A stretch of DNA of 34,063 nucleotides, taken from NCBI GenBank assembly GCA_021740785.1, contig JAIOZI010000054.1:1-34063 (forward strand), given 5' to 3'. Under the pieces are notes generated by a model. The model did no database searches and had not been told where the DNA came from. It saw nothing but the letters and a program-made list of their open reading frames with translations. This document shows, in pieces, positions 17,416-27,644 of this stretch (positions are counted from its first letter, which is position 1; every line of letters starts with the position of its first letter). Position numbers and translations under genes: made by a program. This DNA comes from Melioribacteraceae bacterium. GTDB taxonomy: Bacteria > Bacteroidota > Ignavibacteria > Ignavibacteriales > Melioribacteraceae.

Positions 17416-18857
17416 AAATTACAAATGATAAACTTCGAGATCTGCCCGCATCACTAAGGTTTTCAGGTATATCAAAATTTCTCTTTCTTGATTTTGATTC
17501 GGATAAAATTTGCATAGATGCCGTAAAACTTAACGGGATGTTTTCGAATATTTCCACGGTAATTTCTTCACCAAAAGTTAGAATTCTTAAAAGCGCTGTA
17601 CTAAAAAATTCCGGCGATGAAAATGAATTGATTAAATCCGCAGAGGACTTTATCAATGAAATTAATTTTCAGAATTGTTATGTAATAGCGGCGGCAAAGG
17701 ATTATCGAATAAAATATTTGCAAATTCCAGCCGAGTTAGATGACCTCGATTCATGGTTGGAGATTAACACCGATAAAATATTTCCTAACGGAGGCTGGTT
17801 AAATGATTTTAATTATTTCCCGGTACACTTGGCAACGCAAAATGATTATCGTGAACACCTAATTGTCTATTCTCGGAAAGAATCTGTTGTTTACATTGAA
17901 AACTTCATTCATAAATTACCTGTCAATATTCTATCCATTATTCCTTTTTCACTCCTTACTTTTATTGAGCATAATAAATCTCTCGAAAAGGAAAAGTTAC
18001 TCCTCCATTTAGATTCAAGTAAGTTAACTGGCTTCTTAAAGGGTGATAAGGAACTACAAATATTCGAGCATTACTCCACCAGCCGAACTTATTCTTTACA
18101 TACGGTAATCGAAAATCAAATTAAGAATGAAATTGATTCGATTGCTCTCTCCGATGTTTACATTTCTCATAATTTTTCTGATGAAGATTTTAAAAAGAAT
18201 ATTAATTGTGAAAGTCTTCCACCTGAAATTCATATTCATATCACGGATAAATTGAAGTTATTTGCTGCCGGATTAAAGTTACAATTCAACGGAACATTAA
18301 AAAGAAATTTAATGAATGGGGAAAACACCGAAAGAACTGATGAGATCCTGGAAAAGAGTTTTGTGGAAAAATGCTTTTTTTCTCTGGGCGCTGTAACTAT
18401 ATTTTTCTTAATAATACTCTACCTCGGCGAGGTAATAATTCAAAACAATAAAATAAGTTTTGAAGATTCACTCGCTGCAGTTTCGGCAAAAGAAGCTGCG
18501 ATTGAAAAAATCAGCAGTGAAAACAATAATCTTAGAGATGACTTAATCAGGCTGTCTAGAATAAAAGCAAACTCAAAACATTATCCTAATATTTTTCACC
18601 TTCTATCAAATATTATTTCATCAAATGCGGTACTCAACAGTTTAGAACTGACCCGGAGCGAAAGCATTAAAAAAATTGTTTTAAATGGATATTCCAGAGA
18701 CCAAAATGAAATTGCGATTACTGTTAGAAATTTTGAAAGAGAAAACAAATTTAGAAATACCGTACTTATCTATTCCAAGCCGGTAGATTCTTCATCAAAT
18801 CAATATGGTTACCCTGTCAGGTTTTCGATTAGGAGTGAATATGTTTTTCTCAAATAA
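17412..18857 (+). CDS. GspL/PilM-N-like inner-membrane assembly protein
   Basis: 481 residues; ATG overlaps the secretin stop (ATGA). An N-terminal cytoplasmic domain of about 315 residues resembles the actin-like domain of GspL/PilM (FLFLDFDSDKICIDAVKL). A single membrane helix follows at about 318-340 (AVTIFFLIILYLGEVII), then a coiled coil (about 345-385) and a small ferredoxin-like periplasmic domain. This is the GspL architecture, linking GspE to the inner-membrane platform. Sequence similarity is low, so it is assigned by layout and position. Confidence 0.7.
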   Translation: MKITNDKLRDLPASLRFSGISKFLFLDFDSDKICIDAVKLNGMFSNISTVISSPKVRILKSAVLKNSGDENELIKSAEDFINEINFQNCYVIAAAKDYRIKYLQIPAELDDLDSWLEINTDKIFPNGGWLNDFNYFPVHLATQNDYREHLIVYSRKESVVYIENFIHKLPVNILSIIPFSLLTFIEHNKSLEKEKLLLHLDSSKLTGFLKGDKELQIFEHYSTSRTYSLHTVIENQIKNEIDSIALSDVYISHNFSDEDFKKNINCESLPPEIHIHITDKLKLFAAGLKLQFNGTLKRNLMNGENTERTDEILEKSFVEKCFFSLGAVTIFFLIILYLGEVIIQNNKISFEDSLAAVSAKEAAIEKISSENNNLRDDLIRLSRIKANSKHYPNIFHLLSNIISSNAVLNSLELTRSESIKKIVLNGYSRDQNEIAITVRNFERENKFRNTVLIYSKPVDSSSNQYGYPVRFSIRSEYVFLK

Positions 18858-19365
18858 AAAATGGAGAAATTATACCGCGGTATTAGCACTCTTTTTTTCG
18901 GTAATGCTTATTTTTGAAATCATTCCGCGAAGTTTTTCTCTTTTATCCCAAACCATTGAATTGATTGAATCAAAAGCAAAAATACAAAGAGAGCTCCAAA
19001 CCACCGGCATGCTGAACAAAACTGCCGCAGAAAACAAATATCTTAAAAGATACATCAACTCCATCGTTGCGGATTTTCAGAATGATCAGAAACTATCGGA
19101 TGTTTACGCATTACTTAATAATGCATGTCAAACCATTGGATTGGATTTAATCGAAATTAAATCGGGAAGTAAAAAATTAAACGAGAACGGCTTATGGTTC
19201 ACGCCATTTACAATAAAACTTAAAAGTGACTACGAATCTATTTACATGTTTTTCGTCCATTTGCAGAATTCACCAAAAACATTCCGTTTTACTAAAATCA
19301 GTGTGTCGTCAAAAGATAATTTGCTGGAACTTATTATGGAACTTGAGATTTACTTGAAGTCATGA
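18841..19365 (+). CDS. GspM/PilO-like inner-membrane assembly protein
   Basis: 174 residues from the ATG at 18841, which overlaps the upstream gene by 17 bases. A short basic N-terminus is followed by a membrane helix (about residues 13-31), a coiled coil (about 35-70) and a periplasmic ferredoxin-like domain (IGLDLIEIKSGS, then FTIKLKSDYESIYMFFVHL). This is the PilO/GspM layout, which pairs with the GspL-like protein encoded just upstream. Confidence 0.7.
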   Translation: MFFSNKKWRNYTAVLALFFSVMLIFEIIPRSFSLLSQTIELIESKAKIQRELQTTGMLNKTAAENKYLKRYINSIVADFQNDQKLSDVYALLNNACQTIGLDLIEIKSGSKKLNENGLWFTPFTIKLKSDYESIYMFFVHLQNSPKTFRFTKISVSSKDNLLELIMELEIYLKS

Positions 19366-19835
19366 AAAATAAAAATCTTCGATTAATATTATTTTCTCTG
19401 GTCATCGTTATTTGGGGTTTTGTAATTTTTCGTATCCTCTCCTACTATGAAAAAAACGGCAGCGCATCTATCACGAAGTCAGATATCAATATTGATAAGG
19501 ATTTCAATGAAATCATTCCATTAAAAGACTCCATACAATTTTTGCGGCTTAAACGCGATCCATTCAAAATTTCGCCAAAAGAAAAAGATGATGTTAAAAA
19601 AAATATTCATCCCAAGGTTACACAATCCACCAAGAGAGAAGAGCTAATGTTCAGTATTAACGGAGTAATTATAAACCACGACAGTAAACTCGTTGTAATT
19701 AATGTTGAGAACAGCAGCGAATTAATTTTTTTGAAAGAGGGCGAAAAATATAAGTCAATAAAAATCACTGGAATATTCGATGATAAGGTTGAGTACCTAT
19801 ACCGCAACTCACGAAAGACAATCACAATCTATTAA
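19362..19835 (+). CDS. GspC/PilP-like periplasmic connector
   Basis: 157 residues; ATG overlaps the previous stop (ATGA). One N-terminal membrane helix (about residues 7-25), a linker with LKRDPFKIS (an RDPF motif as in PilP), and a C-terminal beta domain (FSINGVIINHDSKLVVIN, ending RKTITIY) like the homology region of GspC. It would connect the inner-membrane platform to the secretin. It is the last gene of the tightly overlapping run that starts at 10440. Confidence 0.7.
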   Translation: MKNKNLRLILFSLVIVIWGFVIFRILSYYEKNGSASITKSDINIDKDFNEIIPLKDSIQFLRLKRDPFKISPKEKDDVKKNIHPKVTQSTKREELMFSINGVIINHDSKLVVINVENSSELIFLKEGEKYKSIKITGIFDDKVEYLYRNSRKTITIY

Positions 19836-20799
19836 CCTGCTGCATATCAGTCTAATTTTAATAGTTCTGACATATCCGTCCAAAATTAATTTACAGTTGT
19901 TGTGTGGCTTCGGTACTATTCCGACAAACAACCTCGGAATCACTCAGCCACCCTTGAATCCAAGATTATCGAGGCTGCACGCCTCGGCGTGACTTGTCTC
20001 TCCCTCTCGGCAGACATGCATGACCAAGCATCGAAATAACCGGGCATTTAATAAATCGAAGGATTGCGTTTTCAAAATTCTAAAAAAATGTATTTATGAT
20101 TTTATAGACGGCTTCTTTTGAAATATATAAAGATGTTGGACAGTTATGACTAGCTACTATGATGTAAATATTCAAATTGCGAAGCGGTTCATGAAATCAC
20201 TTGAACATTTCAGCGAAGATACACTTGAGATAAAAAGCTGGGGTGAGCATAATTGAGTTAACCCAAAAAAAATCACATCAAAAATTCGGAACGATTCAAT
20301 TTCTTTTTGAATTTTGGGCATTCTTGCTTACAGAAAAACAACCGCGCTTTTTATAACCACTACTGTTAGAACTACCGGGTTTTGGGATGACTTTAAATTG
20401 GTGAGCAGCATACAGATCTGAAAAACATAGAAATCGGTAGAAAAACTTTGTTTATTAAAAGTAACGGCAAATTAAAAAAACTGGTAATTGTACTGATGTA
20501 AAAAATAAATAACAGCTTAATTTATTATCGGGAATCAGATCAATATAATAATTCAGTTGTGACCCACGCGGCGGAGCTTTAAATAAACCGGCGTATATTC
20601 AATACCACCGGAGATAACCTGGACACTGGTACCGGCATGTATGCGAAATGCTGGGAGACTAATTATTGAATTACTAAACGAATATTTGACTTACTGGTTC
20701 ACATGTAAAAGCAGGTCATTCTATATAATTCAAATCTCAAACTCATCAATCAACAAGACTAATAAATACATCATAATAAAACAATTCATAGGTGATAAA
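19836..20799 (+). other. Gap of about 960 bases, no confident gene
   Basis: Contains a perfect CGAGGC/GCCTCG hairpin at 19970-19986 without a following T-run, a doubtful 36-codon frame at 20146-20256, and AT-rich sequence with many stops. A TATAAT hexamer occurs at 20724-20729 upstream of the RHS gene, but no well-spaced -35 is seen. A Shine-Dalgarno-like AGGTGA lies just upstream of the ATG at 20800. The promoter of the RHS gene is presumably in this gap. Confidence 0.5.
20146..20256 (+). CDS. Doubtful small ORF, 36 codons
   Basis: ATG-started frame encoding MTSYYDVNIQIAKRF and ending with EIKSWGEHN. No ribosome-binding site or family recognised. It could be a remnant of a larger gene; listed only because nothing else explains this part of the gap. 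Confidence 0.15.
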   Translation: MTSYYDVNIQIAKRFMKSLEHFSEDTLEIKSWGEHN

Positions 20800-23700
20800 A
20801 TGAAATGGATAACACTTGCACTAGTCATCATTCTAGTTAGCACATTTACAAAAGGTCAAACAGAAATTCCTGTACCGAGCTTTGACAGAATGAATGAGAG
20901 AGGATATTTTAATAGTAGTAGTTTCAAAAAAAATGATCATGAAATAATTAGTGATTTTGATGGAAACTTAAGCATAAAATACGCTTCTAATGTTGAGTTC
21001 CCAAATGATTTGGGAGGCGAACTTACAATTATCTATAATACAAATGTTGAACATAGGGTGATATCAGTGTTTCCAGATGCAAATAGACATGGTTATCCCG
21101 TAAATGCACCTGAGTGGATTATCGGTTATAAAGGAATTGCGCTGCAAACACTAAATTATGAATCAAAATTTTTTCTTAGAGATGAAACCGGATGGGCTAT
21201 TGATTTATACGGAGAGGAAATACCGTTACTTATTCCAGGTTACCATTATTCTAATATTCTATCAAACTATGATGATGGGATATCAATTCCTGATCCAGAT
21301 AGAATAATGGTAGATGTAATTCAGATTTTAAAATCAGACGGTTCAAAAATAACATTAAAAAATGTAAAAGGAATTCTATTTACTGAGGGTGTTTATGCCA
21401 ATATTTCACCTGGAAAAGCGGATTATGCTGTTGTAAAAAAAATGTCGGAAGATACTCATCTCAGAAGAGTTTATTACAAACCTGGTGATGGGTTAACATA
21501 TATATTTGAGGAAGAGCCTATAAATTTTTATGGTTATACACCAATAAGTCCTAATTATGGGGAAGAATATAACCCGAAGACACTTCTTTTGAAAAAAATA
21601 GTAAACTCATGGGGAAATACGATTCACTTCGATTATAAATATCATCCAAATCAGTATAACGCAGGAATAAATTACGGTAGACCGCTTTTTGCCTCAATGT
21701 ATGGAGATAATGATTCCGTATATTGTATTCCGCAAGTTCCAATAGTACTAAAATATCCTGATAGTAACGGATCAATCTTTGTACAAAATAATATTAATGA
21801 TCAATTTTATGAATTAAATGTAACCACAAATTATGGTTCACCTATTTTCAGCAGTGGTAGAAATAATAATCAAAATGCTTCTCAAGCAAAATTGATTAAT
21901 AACATAAAGGATGGAAAAGGCAATATAGACGAATTCTATTATAATGATGGTCTTAAAAGATTGTATAACTTAGAGCCCTTCAATTCCAGTACCCATTTTT
22001 TCTCATTTACTCCTCCGCATAGATTTATATCTAATATTATATATCACAACAACAGGGAAACCGAATTTACTTATTTTGAAGGGCAACTAGGTTCAACCTT
22101 TCAATACTCTTTCTCAAATGATTATTACATGGGGGAGCTAGGCAGGAATTTGGGGACAACTATAGCTATATATAAACGATTTACTAAGATAAATGATGTA
22201 ATTAAAAAAGAAGAGCGTTATATTTATTCCAAGGGTTCATCAAATGATCCTAACAACAATATATTTACAATAGTTTTCAAATATGATGGGGTGGCGTTTG
22301 ATCCTGGGTCTCATAAAGAAAAAATCACAAAAAATTTCTCAAAATTTCAGGTTAGACAAGAATATAATAACTCTATTGACTATTCCTATATAACCAGATT
22401 AGTATCCGAGAAAACAGAAGATCAGGAATATGGAATTAAAAAAATAGTTAATTATGAATGGGACTATGGTTCACTTAATGATAATCTATACTATGATGGC
22501 ACATTCTGGCTGGAACAGGTTGATGAAGAGGATTTCACAGACAACAATTCTCTTTTGGATAATAGCCCCCCTATGCATTATATTACTACATATGATAATA
22601 CAGAACATGTAATAGAATTTTATGCTGGGGACAATGGATGGGATAGAAGAGTTAAGAAAAAAGAAATAATTACCTTTCCTTCCGGAAAGAAACAAATCAA
22701 TTTTTATACTAGACGCATTAGGCCGCAGCTTGACCAGTATGACTGCGTCTACGCTCCGCAAAAAATATTAATGGAACATACACAGGGCCCGGGAAATGAA
22801 ACCGGACAAACTATATCATACAGTTATAGAGGGGTTGGCGCGGGTTATGGGTTTTTACAAAAAGTTGTAAGAAACGGCGTTGAAGAGAATTATTTTTTTA
22901 ATGAAAGCGGAACTCAAGTACCAGGTACTCAAAGGTATGTTTATCGCGGATTTATAAAACGCATAGAGTATTCAAACGGTATTGTAAAGAAATTTATATA
23001 TCCGGATATAAGTCAAATTAATTTCACTCCTGCTATAAATTTAAATTCACCTCCAGTATACATTGTTTCGTTAGGAGCAGATGATACTTTTTCCGGCAAT
23101 GAAGTGCGGTATGATGGGCTGATGGAAACAAAAACGTACACTTTAGACACGTATACAAACAAACCCTATACAATTCAATACAAGAAATCTGATTCCGATA
23201 ATATAATCTATTCTTATTCCCAGCTTTTTAATGATGCTAATAACATAATAGTTGAAACTGATATAAATAATAATGTTTATAAATACCAATATGATGAATT
23301 AGGAAGAATAACCGAAGCAACAGCACCCGGAAATTTTCTAAGGGAAACTATTCAATATGAAGAGGAAATCACCGTTGATCTCGAATGTGATCTTGATCAA
23401 GTTAATACTTTTTATGTAAAAGATTATTATGATGCAAATGATAGATATATTAATAATGATTTTTTCATTAATTTCAATGAGTTAGTCGATCCGAATAGTA
23501 TAGATTTTGGATCAAAAGCAATACTCTATTTTAGAACAGGTGACAAGTACATTGATAAAGCAAATAATGGTGATTTAATATTTGTTTTTGCAATGACGAA
23601 TGACGGTGATTTACTTGGCCCGCTTACCTTTAATTGGTTCAGACCAAATTTCAACCATGAACTGGATTTTACTGAAATAATATCCGATGCTAGGTCTCTG

Positions 23701-26700
23701 AATAAGAAAATCATTGGATTGAGGTTTTCATTATCATCAAAAGGGAAAACTATACCTTCAAACCAAGACCTATATAGGCACTTATCATTCTCGACTACAT
23801 CAGCTCCGTTCTTGAGATATATAGAGAGAATTACGGTAATTAAAGAACCGGCACCCTCTCTGGCAGTTGAATATGACGATTCACAGCAGATCGTACATAT
23901 TAAAAAGTTAATGAACGCCTCGGGTACAAACGATGATGTTATTTCTGAAGAAAAGCTTGATCTTGATCCACTGGGTAATCTTACGAAGATTCAGCGGAAA
24001 AAAGATGACGGCACATTTGGCACTATTAAAACAATGTATTATAACTACCAGAATTTATTGGCCATGGAATTTGACGGGGAATTAAGAAAAACGACATATA
24101 AGTATGATATATTGGGGAGAACCAGAGAGATAAATTATCTTGAATCAGACCAGACAATTTCATCGAAAAAATTTGATTATACTGCTTTGCATGACAATTT
24201 TGGAGATTATTTAGTTAAAAAATTCTTGGACGAAGAATACGATGAATTAAATCACCCTTACTATTCACAGGAATTTTACAATGATAAAAAATTATTGGAA
24301 TACACCGAAAACTATGGTGATGGAAATGAATTTAATAGAACATCGTATTCTTATGACGGACTTGAAAGAATAGATAACGTCACTTCTCATTCAGGTAAAG
24401 TTACAAGCTATGATTATGATAATAGGGATAATATTATCTGGAAGGAATCGCCGGATGCAGATAAAGTTAATTATAAGTATGATATATTTAACAACCTGAG
24501 ATTTTCGGAATATGATGAATCCTCCGGCGAAGACAGACCTCTTACCTTTACGAAATATGATGATTTCAATAGACCTGTACTAACCGGGGAGTTATACAAC
24601 CAAAACATCGGCTCTCTTAGCCCTGGCATAGATTACAGTGTTGATGTGGATGGAATTCCACATTTCGAAAATGAAATAGAAGACATTGACAAGTTTCTTG
24701 TTGTTAACATGTATGACAATTATTCAAAGGTTGGAGTTTTTGAAGGATTGAATGACCCCGCAGGGTTTAGCGTTGCATACGCGAACTCACCTAATCTTAA
24801 AGGGAAGCTTGTAGCAACCGCATTTAGAAGTACAACAACTGCTCTGTGGAGTTATAAAATCTATACATATGACTATCTTGGTCGGGTCAAGAATTTTTGG
24901 GTGAAGTTCGAAAATATGGAATGGAAAAGGATTGTTAACTCTTATGACAATACAGGCAATTTAGTTCATCAATATATTCCGAATGAATTATATTATTGGT
25001 ATGAGTATGATATTGAAGGCAGACTTAAGGCTGTGAGAACAAATAGAAACGCCAGCTATTTGAATTCCATTGTTGAAGTAGAATATGAATACGACAACAG
25101 TGATAAAATTATTACAGAAACATTTAACAACACCGACTATAACCTTAGAACAGGATATACCTATGATCAGGTTAAGGGAAGATTAGGCAATATTAGCACA
25201 TTGGCACAGACTTCCGCAGTCATGTTTAATGAAAATCTAACATATTATAAAAACGATAATATTAAAGAGCAATTCATTGAAAACAACGGTATTCAAACAG
25301 GTATTGATTATAGATTTTCATTTACTTATGATTATATAAATAGATTAAAATCCTTTGAAGATACTGAAAGCGGAATGATAAATAAAGAATACCAATATGA
25401 CACTGATGGAAATATAACCCGGCAGATAAAAGACTCGAACGGTGATTATCTTATTTATGATTATATTGCAGGCACTAATAAGCTCGATAAAGTTATATTA
25501 AACGGCGGCAATTTGCAGTACAATTATGATTATAAGGGCAATACTACATACGATCAGAAAAATTCTGTTTATACCATGACTTACAATTATCAAAATCTAC
25601 CGGTGAGCGCTGAAGCAAACGGAGCGCCGGTTGAATATAAATATGATGAAAGCGGCATGAGGATTTATAAAAAACATCCAAACTTCAGAGAATTTTATTT
25701 GCGTGATGATACCGGAAAAGAACTTGCAATATATACTGCATCGAATGAAAGGATTAAACTAGCAAATATATACGGTGCCGGACTTATTGGTAGGTTAGAT
25801 GCAACCTGGGACTCCGTTTGGGTACAGGATCCGTATATGGAAAGAATTGGTTATTGGAAATATTTTAGATATGATGATAGATATTATTACGTAAAAGATC
25901 ATTTGGGAAGCATACGCCAAACCTACTCAGAAGACAGCGTTATGCCTATCGCAGCTCAAGACTATTTACCATTCGGTGGAATTTTGAGAGAGTATAACAA
26001 TGCTTCACCGAATGAGAGATACAAATTCACCGAAAAAGAAAGAGACACCGAAACTAGCTACGACTACTTCGGTGCACGGTATTATGACAGTGATATTGGG
26101 AGATGGCTATCAATAGATCCGCTGGCGGATAAGTATCCGGGTTGGAGCCCGTATAATTATACGTTGAATAGTCCGATGAGATTTATTGACATAAATGGTG
26201 ATAGCCTGGATTTAGCAGGTGAAATCGAACAAGCTTTAAGCTATTTAAAATCTATGATAGATGACAGTTATTTCGATAGATTTTCCGTTAATGAGAAAGG
26301 GAGAGTTTCTTTTGATACAAAAGGAATAGATGTGTCAAATGACGCTGCATTAACTCTACTAGATAATATTATTAATGGAAATGACAAGTATTTATTTGAA
26401 GTTTTAGAGAAAGATCAAATGGTCAGCGGAATAAGTCTTTCCTCTGGTAAAATAAATCAGTGGTCACCCAATGATACACATACAGGAATTGTTTCACTTT
26501 CAATAACTTCAAGACACCCAAATCAAGCATCAGGTTATAAACCAGTTAATGGATATGATGGTAGTGTATCGTTTGGATCAGGTAGCTGGACATTTTTTGA
26601 TGGGACCCCCCAACCGGTTAGTAATATTGTATTCCATGAGCTCAGTGAAAACTATTATATGACGTCTCAAGGTATGCCTTATGCAGTTGGTTTTGACTAT

Positions 26701-26805
26701 AGAGGATTCCAATTTGGTGGTGCTCATGAAAAAGCAATATTAGATGCAAATTCATTTAATAAACAATATGGCCCAGCAGGAGTTGGTAGATATGTTAAGA
26801 AATAA
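20800..26805 (+). CDS. Intact RHS/YD-repeat toxin with metallopeptidase-like tip
   Basis: 2001 residues from the ATG at 20800, chosen over an upstream in-frame ATG (20641) because it has AGGTGA upstream and begins a Sec signal peptide (MKWITLALVIILVST, cleaved near KGQ). A large N-terminal beta-rich domain (to about residue 800) precedes YD repeats (YDELGRI, YDNRDNI, YDYLGRV, YDIEGRL), which build the RHS shell. The RHS core follows at about 1700-1790 ([36 protein letters not shown]). The tip, about residues 1797-2001, has VFHELSENYYMTSQGMPY near 1943 and GAHEKAI near 1973: an HExxEN plus His pattern seen in zincin-like polymorphic toxin tips, so a metallopeptidase is likely but unproven. It is the only full-length carrier here and the probable expression site for the orphan tips. 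No T6SS PAAR or T9SS C-terminal signal is present. Confidence 0.9.
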   Translation: MKWITLALVIILVSTFTKGQTEIPVPSFDRMNERGYFNSSSFKKNDHEIISDFDGNLSIKYASNVEFPNDLGGELTIIYNTNVEHRVISVFPDANRHGYPVNAPEWIIGYKGIALQTLNYESKFFLRDETGWAIDLYGEEIPLLIPGYHYSNILSNYDDGISIPDPDRIMVDVIQILKSDGSKITLKNVKGILFTEGVYANISPGKADYAVVKKMSEDTHLRRVYYKPGDGLTYIFEEEPINFYGYTPISPNYGEEYNPKTLLLKKIVNSWGNTIHFDYKYHPNQYNAGINYGRPLFASMYGDNDSVYCIPQVPIVLKYPDSNGSIFVQNNINDQFYELNVTTNYGSPIFSSGRNNNQNASQAKLINNIKDGKGNIDEFYYNDGLKRLYNLEPFNSSTHFFSFTPPHRFISNIIYHNNRETEFTYFEGQLGSTFQYSFSNDYYMGELGRNLGTTIAIYKRFTKINDVIKKEERYIYSKGSSNDPNNNIFTIVFKYDGVAFDPGSHKEKITKNFSKFQVRQEYNNSIDYSYITRLVSEKTEDQEYGIKKIVNYEWDYGSLNDNLYYDGTFWLEQVDEEDFTDNNSLLDNSPPMHYITTYDNTEHVIEFYAGDNGWDRRVKKKEIITFPSGKKQINFYTRRIRPQLDQYDCVYAPQKILMEHTQGPGNETGQTISYSYRGVGAGYGFLQKVVRNGVEENYFFNESGTQVPGTQRYVYRGFIKRIEYSNGIVKKFIYPDISQINFTPAINLNSPPVYIVSLGADDTFSGNEVRYDGLMETKTYTLDTYTNKPYTIQYKKSDSDNIIYSYSQLFNDANNIIVETDINNNVYKYQYDELGRITEATAPGNFLRETIQYEEEITVDLECDLDQVNTFYVKDYYDANDRYINNDFFINFNELVDPNSIDFGSKAILYFRTGDKYIDKANNGDLIFVFAMTNDGDLLGPLTFNWFRPNFNHELDFTEIISDARSLNKKIIGLRFSLSSKGKTIPSNQDLYRHLSFSTTSAPFLRYIERITVIKEPAPSLAVEYDDSQQIVHIKKLMNASGTNDDVISEEKLDLDPLGNLTKIQRKKDDGTFGTIKTMYYNYQNLLAMEFDGELRKTTYKYDILGRTREINYLESDQTISSKKFDYTALHDNFGDYLVKKFLDEEYDELNHPYYSQEFYNDKKLLEYTENYGDGNEFNRTSYSYDGLERIDNVTSHSGKVTSYDYDNRDNIIWKESPDADKVNYKYDIFNNLRFSEYDESSGEDRPLTFTKYDDFNRPVLTGELYNQNIGSLSPGIDYSVDVDGIPHFENEIEDIDKFLVVNMYDNYSKVGVFEGLNDPAGFSVAYANSPNLKGKLVATAFRSTTTALWSYKIYTYDYLGRVKNFWVKFENMEWKRIVNSYDNTGNLVHQYIPNELYYWYEYDIEGRLKAVRTNRNASYLNSIVEVEYEYDNSDKIITETFNNTDYNLRTGYTYDQVKGRLGNISTLAQTSAVMFNENLTYYKNDNIKEQFIENNGIQTGIDYRFSFTYDYINRLKSFEDTESGMINKEYQYDTDGNITRQIKDSNGDYLIYDYIAGTNKLDKVILNGGNLQYNYDYKGNTTYDQKNSVYTMTYNYQNLPVSAEANGAPVEYKYDESGMRIYKKHPNFREFYLRDDTGKELAIYTASNERIKLANIYGAGLIGRLDATWDSVWVQDPYMERIGYWKYFRYDDRYYYVKDHLGSIRQTYSEDSVMPIAAQDYLPFGGILREYNNASPNERYKFTEKERDTETSYDYFGARYYDSDIGRWLSIDPLADKYPGWSPYNYTLNSPMRFIDINGDSLDLAGEIEQALSYLKSMIDDSYFDRFSVNEKGRVSFDTKGIDVSNDAALTLLDNIINGNDKYLFEVLEKDQMVSGISLSSGKINQWSPNDTHTGIVSLSITSRHPNQASGYKPVNGYDGSVSFGSGSWTFFDGTPQPVSNIVFHELSENYYMTSQGMPYAVGFDYRGFQFGGAHEKAILDANSFNKQYGPAGVGRYVKK

Positions 26806-27334
26806 CACTCTTATAACAATACTTTTATTTTTTATAAGCACTTGTTTATTAAGTCAAAATTCCTCGCAGAATTATAGGTATCGTAATGACTATTTTACAA
26901 TTCAGATTGAAGCACCAGTAAAATTTTCATTAAATTCATCCAACTTTGTGAATATCCACTTGCAAAACATTTCGGATGATAATCTATTCGTTGATACACT
27001 CTTTACCTTAGGAATAGGTAATGACTATTTACTTTTTGATAATACTTATCAAACGGGTATTGAAACCATTGTAAATATGATAAAAATAAAACCAAACAAA
27101 GAATTATCGTTTAAAATTTTACTGAATACAGAAAAAATCACAAAATATTTCATCAAATATTTTTCAATTCATTTTGATTTTGGATATTTGACTAGTATTG
27201 ATAAGTGTTTAGTGCAAAGCGAAAGATTTAAGAGAAATGATAATTCTATCAACATAAGTAGTGGTTTGGCTTTTATGATGATGAAAAGGAAATACCTCAT
27301 TTGTTGTCTTGTGGAAGTAGGTGAAGGAATTTAA
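26792..27334 (+). CDS. Secreted putative immunity protein of the intact RHS
   Basis: 180 residues from the ATG at 26792, which overlaps the RHS stop by 14 bases. An N-terminal signal peptide (ITILLFFISTCLLSQ) is followed by a beta-rich domain (FVNIHLQNISDDNLF) resembling a small Ig-like fold. Periplasmic location fits protection against an extracytoplasmic metallopeptidase-like tip. The last 25 or so residues (MMMKRKYLICC onward) look unlike the rest and may reflect a 3' rearrangement. No family recognised. Confidence 0.55.
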   Translation: MLRNNTLITILLFFISTCLLSQNSSQNYRYRNDYFTIQIEAPVKFSLNSSNFVNIHLQNISDDNLFVDTLFTLGIGNDYLLFDNTYQTGIETIVNMIKIKPNKELSFKILLNTEKITKYFIKYFSIHFDFGYLTSIDKCLVQSERFKRNDNSINISSGLAFMMMKRKYLICCLVEVGEGI

Positions 27335-27433
27335 TAAAATCAAAGCTATCAACTCAGGCTTATTTCTTTTACCTTGATGATAAAATTTGCAAGTTAGTCA
27401 CTGGTAGTGGTTCCCGCAACAAATACATTTTAT

Positions 27434-27469
27434 CCCCTCACCCCAGATCTCTCCCAAAGGGCGAGGGAG
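27434..27469 (+). repeat. CCCTCACCCC...GAGGGAG dispersed repeat
   Basis: An imperfect inverted repeat of the CCCTCACCCCxxxxCTCTCCCxxAGGGxGAGGGAG kind, common in intergenic DNA of many bacteria. One copy in this window. Confidence 0.5.
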
Positions 27470-27522
27470 TTTTGAAAAATAAGTGGTGAATGATCTTTAT
27501 AAAGCAATAACACTTACTTAAT

Positions 27523-27553
27523 CTTACTCATAATCTTAATCCAAGATTCTTAT
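27523..27553 (+). repeat. Dispersed 31-bp repeat (copy 2)
   Basis: Matches 8222-8252 at 28 of 31 positions (CTTACTC, TAATCTTAATC, AAGATT, TTAT). Here the opposite hairpin arm is not evident. Confidence 0.55.
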
Positions 27554-27625
27554 TTAGCTGAACAACTGATCTTTATTACCCTGTATATTGTCTGCCCCTG
27601 CTGTAATTTTTTTGGGTTAAAAATA

Positions 27626-27644
27626 AGTTTCCCATTATGAAACT
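27626..27644 (+). promoter_or_regulatory. Possible HigA operator
   Basis: Inverted repeat AGTTTC/GAAACT with a 7-base spacer, 21 bases before the higB start codon. Type II antitoxins such as HigA usually bind palindromes at this place to autorepress the operon; binding here is inferred. Confidence 0.35.

Noticed and set aside
20800-26805. Type VI secretion effector
   Set aside because: N-terminus is a Sec signal peptide; no PAAR or VgrG domain and no Tss genes in the window.
20800-26805. Type IX secretion substrate, as often found in Bacteroidota
   Set aside because: The C-terminus is a toxin tip ending GVGRYVKK, with no T9SS sorting domain.
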